Program-made: the position numbers and the translations under genes
Shown here: positions 53,811 through 60,979 of the stretch, piece by piece
Position numbering within the stretch: position 1 is the first letter of the stretch
How the letters are laid out: every line of letters starts with the position of its first letter
Source of the DNA: Marinobacterium aestuarii
Lineage (GTDB): Bacteria > Pseudomonadota > Gammaproteobacteria > Pseudomonadales > Balneatricaceae
Direction of reading: 5' to 3'
DNA length: 64,000 nucleotides
NCBI RefSeq assembly: GCF_001651805.1
Contig: NZ_CP015839.1
Location: forward strand, 3,410,001 to 3,474,000
The notes under the pieces: generated by a model
Seen by the model: the letters and a program-made list of their open reading frames with translations, nothing else
Told to the model about the DNA's origin: nothing
Databases searched by the model: none

Positions 53811-55229
53811 ATGACCCCAACACATCGCTGGCGCGCCGGTTCCCTGAGGCAATTGATCTTGCTAGCGTTTTTGCTGGTCGTCACGCCCCTGGGCGTACTC
53901 CTGCTGCAAGCCAGCAACGAGCTTGTCGAACAGGCTCGCCAGGGCCGCGAGCAAGCGCGTCTGTCGCTGGAGATCAGTCAACGCAACCTGCAGCTCGACG
54001 TGCTGGCGGAGGACATACTGCGCTCGGCGCGCCAATACGCCATTTTGCAGCGCAGCGACATCCGCACGCGCCAGCAGGAGCAGATAGGTCATTACCGCAA
54101 TCAGCTGGATATTCAGAGCTTCCTGCTCAGAGGCAATCCAGTCATACCTTCACTGCAGGATACGCTGAGCCTGATCGAACAGGCGCAGAACGGTGAAATC
54201 GGCCTGCCACTGCTGGAACAGCTGGCGTTGCTGACCGGCGAGCTGATTAGCGAAAGCAACCGCCAGCTGGAGCAGCGACTCACCGAACTGGATCGCCAGG
54301 CCCGCGCCACACAGCAGGCACTCTGGCTGCTGGCGGCGATTCTGATTGCAGTCTCGGCGCTGTTGATGCTGTTCTTCAGCCTGCGCATCAGTCGCCCGGT
54401 CAGCCAGCTGATTGGCCGCATCCGCGCCCTCGGTCACGGCCAGCCACAGAACACTAAACCGCTGCGCGGGCCGCGCGAACTGGTTGACCTGAACGCCCAG
54501 CTCGACTGGCTGGGTGATCATCTGAACGAGCTCGAAGAGGAAAAGCAGCGCTTTCTGCGCCATATTTCACATGAACTGAAAACGCCATTGTCCACGCTGC
54601 GCGAAGGATCAGACCTGATGGCGGAAGAAGTCGCAGGTCCGCTCACCGACAACCAGCGCGAGATCGTTGAACTGATTCAACGCAACAGCTTTGAGTTGCA
54701 AACCCTGATTGAGCAGTTGCTGGACTACAACCGTTTGCAGCAACCCGGACCACTGGATGTGCGCAGCACCAGTCTGGACAGCTGCCTCAATGCAGCCCTG
54801 CACCCGCACAAGCTGTTGCTGGAACAAAAACAGATTCGGCTGGAACGACCGCTAAAAGACGCCAAATGGTCCACCGATCGGGCTATGTTGCATCGAATTC
54901 TCAGCAATCTGATCTCAAATGCGATTTACTACGGTGATGAACAGGGCAAACTCAGTGTCTGCTATCAGATACAGGACAGCCAGATGCACATTGATATAGG
55001 CAATATAGGTCCGACGATTCCCGCTGCCGAAATCGATCAGATCTTCAAACCCTTTTTCCAGGGCAAAAATCGGCGCCGGGGCCCCCTCAAGGGCTCTGGC
55101 ATTGGCCTGAGCGTCGCGCATGACGCCGCCGTCGCCCTGGGTGCCACACTCTCCCTTGCCCATAATGCCGATCATAAAGTGGTGTTCCGAATCATGTTAC
55201 CCGCGGTGAATGACAGCCATGCCACGTAA
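53811..55229 (+). CDS. glrK: Sensor histidine kinase GlrK (QseE)
   Basis: Inner-membrane sensor kinase for GlrR, 472 residues. The start ATG 53811 (MTPTHRWRAGSLRQ) is chosen over the longer frame. Two membrane helices (about 15-35 and 170-195) flank a periplasmic helical domain; a HAMP segment follows (RISRPVSQLIGRIRALG). The phosphorylated histidine is in FLRHISHELKTPLSTLREG; the N box LISNAIYYGD and G boxes DQIFKPFFQG and GSGIGLSVAHDAA are intact. It overlaps qseG, and the order K-QseG-R is the same as in enterobacteria. Confidence 0.93.
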   Translation: MTPTHRWRAGSLRQLILLAFLLVVTPLGVLLLQASNELVEQARQGREQARLSLEISQRNLQLDVLAEDILRSARQYAILQRSDIRTRQQEQIGHYRNQLDIQSFLLRGNPVIPSLQDTLSLIEQAQNGEIGLPLLEQLALLTGELISESNRQLEQRLTELDRQARATQQALWLLAAILIAVSALLMLFFSLRISRPVSQLIGRIRALGHGQPQNTKPLRGPRELVDLNAQLDWLGDHLNELEEEKQRFLRHISHELKTPLSTLREGSDLMAEEVAGPLTDNQREIVELIQRNSFELQTLIEQLLDYNRLQQPGPLDVRSTSLDSCLNAALHPHKLLLEQKQIRLERPLKDAKWSTDRAMLHRILSNLISNAIYYGDEQGKLSVCYQIQDSQMHIDIGNIGPTIPAAEIDQIFKPFFQGKNRRRGPLKGSGIGLSVAHDAAVALGATLSLAHNADHKVVFRIMLPAVNDSHAT

Positions 55230-55725
55230 TCTGCTGGCCGCCCCCCTGCTGCTGAGTCTGCTCGGCTGCCAGATACCCGACGCCCTGCAGCCAATAGCCA
55301 GCAACCGGGGCCCTGCCTGCTACGTCAGCAATGACGCCCTGGCCGGCCTGCTGCTGCAGCAGCAACGCTACCTGAACCAGAGCGACCAGGCCCGCAGGCA
55401 GCAACTGGCACAGGTCATTAAGAGCAACGACAAGGCGCTTGAGGCACTGCTGCTCACCAGCCCCATGGCCAGTGCCGAACAGTTCGACCAGGGCCGCAGC
55501 CTGTTGACCAGCCTGCCGCTGTACCCCAGTGCCGACTGCACCGCAGACCGCTACCTGGATATTCAGAAAAGCCAGCTGGAACCACGCCAGCAGCAGCTCA
55601 CCCTGATACAGCAGCAGAGTGCCCGGATACAGCAGCAAAATGCCCAAATTTCGGAATTAAAACGCAAGATAGAAGCGCTCACGGATCTGGAACAAGAGAT
55701 CACGCGACAACGCAAGGATTTATGA
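55210..55725 (+). CDS. qseG: QseG/YfhG-type lipoprotein between GlrK and GlrR
   Basis: A 171-residue lipoprotein. The signal sequence ends in LLGC (lipobox cysteine near residue 19; start at 55210, or 55219 within the same frame). The middle is helical (LAGLLLQQQRYLNQSDQARR) with two cysteines, and the C-terminal 50 residues form a long Gln-rich coiled coil (LIQQQSARIQQQNAQISELK). In enterobacteria QseG controls GlrK (QseE) activity. It overlaps glrK by 20 bases and glrR by 4 (ATGA). Confidence 0.85.
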   Translation: MTAMPRNLLAAPLLLSLLGCQIPDALQPIASNRGPACYVSNDALAGLLLQQQRYLNQSDQARRQQLAQVIKSNDKALEALLLTSPMASAEQFDQGRSLLTSLPLYPSADCTADRYLDIQKSQLEPRQQQLTLIQQQSARIQQQNAQISELKRKIEALTDLEQEITRQRKDL

Positions 55726-57122
55726 TCATGAACAGAACCCCACACCTCCTGCTCGTCGATGATGACAGCGCATTGCTCAAGCTGCTCAAGATGCGCCTGC
55801 AGGCACAGGACTACCGCATAAGCACCGCCGAAAGCGGTCAGGAAGCCCTGCAACTGTTGTCCGGTGATACTGTGGATTTGATCATCACCGATCTGCGCAT
55901 GGATCATATGGACGGCATGGCACTGTTTGAGCAGGTGCAGCGCCGACGGCCGGATCTGCCAGTCATCATCATGACGGCCCACGGTTCGATTCCCGAAGCC
56001 GTATCGGCGACTCAGCGTGGCGTTTATGCGTTTCTGACCAAACCCATTGACCGTGACCAGCTGCTGGACACTGTCCGCGCCGCGCTCAAGTCCAGCGCAC
56101 GGCGTCAGGATCAGGAATGGCGTGCCGGCATCATTGGCGCCAGCCCGGCCATCGAATCCCTGTTACTGCAGGCCCAGCGTGTCGCCGAATCCGATGTCAG
56201 CCTGCTGATTACCGGTGCCAGCGGCAGTGGCAAAGAGTGCTTTGCCAAGGCCATCCACAAGGCCAGCCGCCGCGCCAACAAAGCCTTCGTCGCCATCAAC
56301 TGCGGCGCTCTGCCAGAACAACTGCTGGAATCCGAGCTCTTTGGTCATAACAAGGGCGCCTTTACCGGCGCCATTACCCAGCACCGGGGCCTGTTTCAGG
56401 CCGCCCACGGCGGCACCCTGTTCCTGGATGAAATTGGCGACATGCCCCAGCCGCTGCAGGTAAAACTGCTGCGGGCACTGCAGGAGCGCACCGTTCGCGC
56501 CGTGGGCTCGACCGAAAGCGTGCCTATTGATGTGCGCATCATTTCGGCCACGCACCGCAATCTGGAGCAGGCCATAGAGGCGCAGGAGTTCAGGGAAGAC
56601 CTCTATTACCGCCTGAACGTGGTCAATCTGGATTTGCCGGCGCTGCGCGAGCGCCCGGAAGATATTCCGCTGCTGGCACGACACTTTCTAAGCAAGGCAT
56701 CGGATCGCCACAATCCCAAGGTACGCGGCATTTCACCCGGTGCCATTCATCTGCTGGCCCAGGCCGCCTGGCCCGGCAATGTGCGGCAGCTGGAAAACGT
56801 GCTCGAACAGGTCGTCGCACTGAGCAACAGCCCCATTGTGTCCGAAGGCCTGGTCTCCCAGGCACTGGCCAACCAGGAGCGCGTGGTACCCTCATTCAAC
56901 GAGGCCCGGGCCGATTTCGAACGCCGTTACCTCATCAAAGTTCTGCGTATCACTGAAGGCAATGTGACCCACGCGGCACGCATAGCACAGCGCAACCGTA
57001 CCGACTTTTACAAGCTGCTTAACCGCCACAGTCTGGAAGCCAGTGACTTCAAGCCTGGCGATATGAGCAACCGGGCAGAGAGCCGCGACAGCGCCCGGGT
57101 TTCAACTCGCAAAATCAGCTAA
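55722..57122 (+). CDS. glrR: Sigma-54-dependent response regulator GlrR (QseF)
   Basis: Transcription activator of 466 residues. The N-terminal receiver domain has the phospho-acceptor Asp in DLIITDLRMD. The central AAA+ domain is intact, with GASGSGKE, the sigma-54-contacting GAFTGA and LFLDEIGD, and an arginine-finger region. The C-terminal helix-turn-helix (NVTHAARIAQRNRTDFYKLLNRH) matches the GlrR branch. A signal from GlrK phosphorylates it, and it then opens sigma-54 promoters. GTC-N10-GACA sites nearby are candidate targets. Alternative ATG at 55728. Confidence 0.95.
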   Translation: MIMNRTPHLLLVDDDSALLKLLKMRLQAQDYRISTAESGQEALQLLSGDTVDLIITDLRMDHMDGMALFEQVQRRRPDLPVIIMTAHGSIPEAVSATQRGVYAFLTKPIDRDQLLDTVRAALKSSARRQDQEWRAGIIGASPAIESLLLQAQRVAESDVSLLITGASGSGKECFAKAIHKASRRANKAFVAINCGALPEQLLESELFGHNKGAFTGAITQHRGLFQAAHGGTLFLDEIGDMPQPLQVKLLRALQERTVRAVGSTESVPIDVRIISATHRNLEQAIEAQEFREDLYYRLNVVNLDLPALRERPEDIPLLARHFLSKASDRHNPKVRGISPGAIHLLAQAAWPGNVRQLENVLEQVVALSNSPIVSEGLVSQALANQERVVPSFNEARADFERRYLIKVLRITEGNVTHAARIAQRNRTDFYKLLNRHSLEASDFKPGDMSNRAESRDSARVSTRKIS

Positions 57123-57308
57123 AGAATTTTCACGAAACACTTATCTGTCGAGGTTGCTTTGAGTACTTCCTTACTTCGAGGCGGCCGACTGTGGGTCGAG
57201 GCAAGATGAAAGTGCTCTAGTACATTATAAATTTTGGTGTGCGGAGCAGGTTCAGAATACTGAACCTTAAAACAGAGAAAGCGTGCAGCAAAAACCGCAC
57301 AGCCTCTA

Positions 57309-57785
57309 TCAATCCCGGCCAATAGGCGCCGTGACCGCGCCGGTCAGCGCAATCAGATCTGTGGCCGCCATTTCGATTTCCAGTCCGCGTCGGCCTGCGC
57401 TCATGTAGATACTGGAAAATGCCAGGGCGCTGCCGTCCAGCACCGTTGGCAAGCGTTTTTTCTGCCCGAGCGGGCTTATTCCCCCCACGACGTAACCGGT
57501 GGTGCGCTCCGCATCCGGTGCCTCGGCCATGGTAACTTTTTTACAGCCCAGCGCCGTGGCTAGCGCTTTTAGATCCAGCAGACCGGATACAGGTACGACA
57601 GCAACCGCCAGGCGACGACCGTCACCATTGAGCGCCACCAGTAAGGTCTTGAACACTCGCAGGGGCGACTGACCCAGCGCATCCGCCGCCTCCAGCCCAT
57701 AGGACGGCGCCGCCGGGTCGTGAGTATACTCGTGAATCTGAAAACTGACTTTGGCCTTTTTCGCCGCATTGATCGCCGGTGTCAT
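57309..57785 (-). CDS. ybaK: Cys-tRNA(Pro)/Cys-tRNA(Cys) deacylase YbaK
   Basis: Trans-editing enzyme that hydrolyses mischarged cysteinyl-tRNA-Pro, 158 residues. YHTLVAK-type signature elements are SYGLEAADALGQSPLRVFKTLLVALNG, VVPVSGLLDLKALATALGCK, and the catalytic lysine region in VFKTLL; GGISPLGQKKRLPTVLD is typical of YbaK rather than ProX. The start ATG at 57785 is family-like. It lies opposite to and convergent with glrR. Confidence 0.93.
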   Translation of the reverse strand: MTPAINAAKKAKVSFQIHEYTHDPAAPSYGLEAADALGQSPLRVFKTLLVALNGDGRRLAVAVVPVSGLLDLKALATALGCKKVTMAEAPDAERTTGYVVGGISPLGQKKRLPTVLDGSALAFSSIYMSAGRRGLEIEMAATDLIALTGAVTAPIGRD

Positions 57786-57814
57786 GACGCGTTCCGTTAC
57801 AGGTGGACAGGTGG

Positions 57815-58435
57815 CTAGCGCACCAATATATCAGCAATATCAATCACATCCAGCACCGTACCCTGCCCCGTAGCCACCCTCAGAACGCGATCCTCGAGCA
57901 ACAGCAGCTCGGTGTCGGCACCATAGCCCTGCAGGCCCCGATTCAGATCGGCGGGCAGCCGCTGTGCACGGCGACGCAGATCGGGCTCCAGCACCTCACC
58001 CCGGGCGACCTTCTTTTGCCAGCCGGGAGGCAAGTCACCACCGCGATCAAGCTTTTGCTGCAAGCCAGGCGGCAGCGGCTTGTGCTTGCCCTGCCCAGGC
58101 TGGCCCGAAAAGCCGGCATCGCCGGTACGCAGATACTGGCGAATATGGTCCCGATCCTCACGCACCAAAGGCGCCAACAGATGCAGGCGCTCGCCGTCGT
58201 GAGCACTTTCACCGACCCCCTGTACGTCGAGCCTTTTTTCATCCGCGCGCCCGTGTTTGTTACCCGCCGCTTTATCCGATTTTTTATCACCCTGGTTGTC
58301 GTATTTTTTGTCGTGCTTTTTATCGTATTGCTTGCCGTCTTCCGACTCCGGCTTTTGCGCCAGTGCCGCGCCCGAGAAGGATACGGAAAGCGCAGTCAAT
58401 AAAAGAGCGACAGGCACGACTGACTTGATTCGCAT
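57815..58435 (-). CDS. CigR/RcnB-like secreted protein
   Basis: A 206-residue protein with a signal peptide (to about AALAQ), a Lys/Asp-rich low-complexity stretch (YDKKHDKKYDNQGDKKSDKA) and a C-terminal domain containing LPPGLQQKLDRGGDLPPGWQ, the mark of CigR/RcnB-like periplasmic proteins. CigR antagonises virulence regulation in Salmonella, and RcnB tunes metal homeostasis; neither role is proved here. It is the last of a three-gene operon; its ATG shares one base with the stop codon of the SYLF gene (TAATG). Confidence 0.82.
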   Translation of the reverse strand: MRIKSVVPVALLLTALSVSFSGAALAQKPESEDGKQYDKKHDKKYDNQGDKKSDKAAGNKHGRADEKRLDVQGVGESAHDGERLHLLAPLVREDRDHIRQYLRTGDAGFSGQPGQGKHKPLPPGLQQKLDRGGDLPPGWQKKVARGEVLEPDLRRRAQRLPADLNRGLQGYGADTELLLLEDRVLRVATGQGTVLDVIDIADILVR

Positions 58436-58971
58436 TATTTGTTCATCCGTGTGAATTTTGAGCCTTCCAGCGTAAGGTTGTACATCAACCCCTTGTTGGA
58501 AAAGATAAATCCGATAATGGGCGACTGCAGCGTATTGGAATCGATAGTGCCACCGGCACCGATATCCGCAATGGCAACACTGCCATCAACGCCGGCCTCC
58601 CAACCCTCACCCTGGCGAAAACGATTCAGCGCATCCTGCGTCATAAACAGAATCACCTGACTCTTGATCTGGGCACCCAGCTGAAAACCGATGGAGGCCG
58701 CGGCGGTACTGTAATAATCGACCGTAGCGCCGGACACCAGGAGAGCACCTTCACCATACTCACCGCCGATACCCACCCCGGCCTTGTACACCTCGGGGAA
58801 CATCAGTACCCCTGCGGCACGCCCGGCCAGCTCACGCCCGGCGCTGCTGTGCTGATAGAAACGCTGCATGGCTTCGGCCACTTTGGCATCGATTTCCTGG
58901 CTCGATGCGGCCTGGGCCGGCAGCGCCAGCATCAGCCACAGCAACGGCATAAACAGGTAGTGAAGTTTCAT
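58435..58971 (-). CDS. SYLF/YSC84-domain lipid-binding protein
   Basis: A 178-residue secreted or periplasmic protein. The signal peptide is MKLHYLFMPLLWLMLALPAQA. The SYLF domain covers most of the rest (GRAAGVLMFPEVYKAGVGIGGEYGEGALLV, SIGFQLGAQIKSQVILFMTQDAL, VDGSVAIADIGAGG). SYLF/YSC84 proteins bind phosphoinositides in eukaryotes; in bacteria they are of unknown function in the envelope. It overlaps the upstream DUF3820 gene (ATGA) and the next gene by one base, so the three are translationally coupled. Confidence 0.9.
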   Translation of the reverse strand: MKLHYLFMPLLWLMLALPAQAASSQEIDAKVAEAMQRFYQHSSAGRELAGRAAGVLMFPEVYKAGVGIGGEYGEGALLVSGATVDYYSTAAASIGFQLGAQIKSQVILFMTQDALNRFRQGEGWEAGVDGSVAIADIGAGGTIDSNTLQSPIIGFIFSNKGLMYNLTLEGSKFTRMNK

Positions 58972-59204
58972 GATTTTTCTCCTCGGTGCTGTCGGCGCAG
59001 TGGTTCGACCACCGCCTCCAGCCCATTGAGTTTGATTTCGTACAGCATGCGCAGCAGATTGCCGAGCTCACCGCCGGGAAAGCCCTGACGGGCGAACCAC
59101 ACCATATAGGGTTCTGGCAGATCCAGCAGAACCCGCCCCTTGTATTTGCCAAACGGCATCTTCATATTGGCAATCTTTACCAACTGTTGCGGATCAAGAT
59201 TCAT
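58968..59204 (-). CDS. DUF3820 family protein
   Basis: A 78-residue protein of a widespread family of unknown role. The start MNLDPQQLVKIANMKMPFGK at 59204 has AGGAA upstream; family motifs are MPFGKYKGRVLLDLPEPYMVWFARQGFPGG-type blocks and LGNLLRMLYEIK. The repeated MPFGKYKG motif is the family mark. Its stop overlaps the SYLF gene start (ATGA). A nucleic-acid-linked role has been proposed for relatives, but I cannot support it from this sequence. Confidence 0.85.
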   Translation of the reverse strand: MNLDPQQLVKIANMKMPFGKYKGRVLLDLPEPYMVWFARQGFPGGELGNLLRMLYEIKLNGLEAVVEPLRRQHRGEKS

Positions 59205-59425
59205 AGTATTCCTGTGACTCTGCAAATCAGAGTCAATTATAGCCGTACGGCAAAATCTGCTGTCGACAGTACCTTAAAGCCCGCAACCAGAGCGATCATA
59301 TACTGTCTTACGCCTGTGACGGGCCATCCGGATCAGCGGCGCTGACGATAGCGGTACTGCAACAGTGCTGGCAATATTGGTTCTGGCAGCGCCAGCCTAT
59401 ACTGTCGGCACAGGAGGGTCACCCC

Positions 59426-59662
59426 ATGCATAGCTATAAGCCCATCAACTGTGAAGTGCACGACGGTTTTGAGCTCGCCTGCATGCGCCGGCTGCGCTAC
59501 GAGGTGCACTGGCGCCATGCCGATGGCACTCTCATGCAGGATCGCATCGAATTTGTCGACCTTGAATCCCCCAGGGGCGAGGAATATCTTATCGCTAGAT
59601 CCAGTCACGGCGAGCCGCTGCGTATCCGTCTTGATCACATCATCAGCAAGCTACCCTACTGA
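59426..59662 (+). CDS. Rof-like Rho-binding antiterminator
   Basis: A 78-residue protein of the Rho-binding antiterminator (Rof/YaeO) family, which inhibits Rho-dependent termination. The sequence YKPINCEVHDGFELACMRRL, then RYEVHWRHADGTLMQDRIEF and EEYLIARSSHGEPLRIRLDH, is the usual Sm-like beta fold. AGGAGG lies upstream of ATG 59426. It is followed after 20 bp by the MOSC gene and may share its transcript. Confidence 0.88.
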   Translation: MHSYKPINCEVHDGFELACMRRLRYEVHWRHADGTLMQDRIEFVDLESPRGEEYLIARSSHGEPLRIRLDHIISKLPY

Positions 59663-59682
59663 AGCCAGCCCAAGGAAGCCCG

Positions 59683-60501
59683 ATGCCTTATCTGTCCGAC
59701 CTGCATATCTATCCCATTAAATCGACCGCAGGTCTGCGCCTTGAGCGCGCTTTCGTGGAACGCGCAGGGCTCGCCTTCGATCGGCGCTTTGTACTGGCCG
59801 ACACCGGCGGCCGCTTTCTCACCGCCCGCAAGCACCCCGCCCTGCTGCGTGTACGCGCCACTCCCTGGGTCGACGGCCTGATACTGAGCGCCGCAGACTG
59901 CCCGGATCTGCGCTTGAGCTACAAGCAGTTCCCGACCCGCTACCAGCCGGTTCAGGTCTGGGACGACGAGGTGCAGGGCCAGCAGTGCAGCGAGGCGGCG
60001 GATCGCTGGTTCAGCGACTACCTCGGTCTGCCGTGCCAGCTGCTCTACTTCGGCGCAGCATCCAGGCGGGTGACCGCACTCAAGCCCGACGCCCCTGTTG
60101 CCTTTGCCGACGGTTATCCGCTGCTGCTGATTGGCCAGGGCTCACTGCAGGATCTTGCCGGGCGCTGCGAGACACCCCTCAGCATGGGCCAGTTTCGCCC
60201 CAACCTGGTCATCGCCGACAGCGAGCCCTATGCCGAAGATCACTGGAAGCGCATTCGCATTGGCAGCCTGGAGCTGGAGTTCATCAAGCCCTGCTCCCGT
60301 TGCGTGATGGTCAACCTGGATACCCAAACCGCGCTTGCCAACCCGCAGCAGCAACCGCTGCGTACCCTGGCCAGATACCGCCGTGGCGAAAAGGGCCAGG
60401 TCTTGTTCGGGCAGAATCTGGTACCGCAGAACGAAGCCGTACTGGAGGTCGGCATGGAGGTTGAAATATTGGAACTGTGGACGCCTGATCAGGCACTCTG
60501 A
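59683..60501 (+). CDS. YcbX-like MOSC-domain protein
   Basis: A molybdenum-cofactor-binding MOSC protein, 272 residues. The N-terminal MOSC-N beta-barrel (SDLHIYPIKSTAGLRLERAF, AGLAFDRRFVLAD) precedes the MOSC domain, whose Mo-binding cysteine is in FIKPCSRCVMVNLD and which ends QNEAVLEVGMEVEI. YcbX reduces N-hydroxylated compounds. It lacks the C-terminal ferredoxin-like domain of full-length E. coli YcbX (about 370 residues), so it would need a partner electron donor. Its end overlaps the convergent YbaN-like gene by 13 bases. Confidence 0.9.
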   Translation: MPYLSDLHIYPIKSTAGLRLERAFVERAGLAFDRRFVLADTGGRFLTARKHPALLRVRATPWVDGLILSAADCPDLRLSYKQFPTRYQPVQVWDDEVQGQQCSEAADRWFSDYLGLPCQLLYFGAASRRVTALKPDAPVAFADGYPLLLIGQGSLQDLAGRCETPLSMGQFRPNLVIADSEPYAEDHWKRIRIGSLELEFIKPCSRCVMVNLDTQTALANPQQQPLRTLARYRRGEKGQVLFGQNLVPQNEAVLEVGMEVEILELWTPDQAL

Positions 60502-60890
60502 CGGGACGCATTCGGGGCCGGCACCGACGGGCGGCTCCAGATGTACAAGAGCGCACCCAGAATAGACAGGCCGGCCAGTGCCTTGAGGCGCCAGTCAAAA
60601 TCACGAAACAGCATGGGATAGCTGACCAGCACCAGCATCATGGTCGTGGACAGGCACTTGATGCGCAACGGAATAACGCCATGGGTTTCCCAGTCACGAA
60701 TCAGCGGCCCGAACAGGCGCTGATTCAGCAGCCACTGGTGCAGCCGCTCGGAACTGCGTGAAAAGCAGAATGCCGCCAGAATGACAAAAGGCGTGGTCGG
60801 CAGCAGCGGCAACACAACACCGATGGCACCGAGCAGCAACGCCAGCATCCCGGCCACCAGATAGAATCCCCGCACCACGCCTGGCCGCAT
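60489..60890 (-). CDS. YbaN-like DUF454 membrane protein
   Basis: A 133-residue inner-membrane protein of unknown function. The start at 60890 (MRPGVVRGFYLVAG) has AGGAGAGG upstream; an ATG at 60914 would add 8 residues without a better site. Three hydrophobic helices flank the conserved block GAIGVVLPLLPTTPFVILAAF and CFSRSSERLHQWLLNQRLFG. The convergent 3' overlap with the MOSC gene is 13 bases. Confidence 0.9.
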   Translation of the reverse strand: MRPGVVRGFYLVAGMLALLLGAIGVVLPLLPTTPFVILAAFCFSRSSERLHQWLLNQRLFGPLIRDWETHGVIPLRIKCLSTTMMLVLVSYPMLFRDFDWRLKALAGLSILGALLYIWSRPSVPAPNASRQSA

Positions 60891-60979
60891 CCACCTCTCC
60901 TGACAGGCAAGCATTGCCCGCCCTGCCGATTCCCGTTATACCCGTGACTGCCACCGCAATGCACAGGCCCGGATTCAAG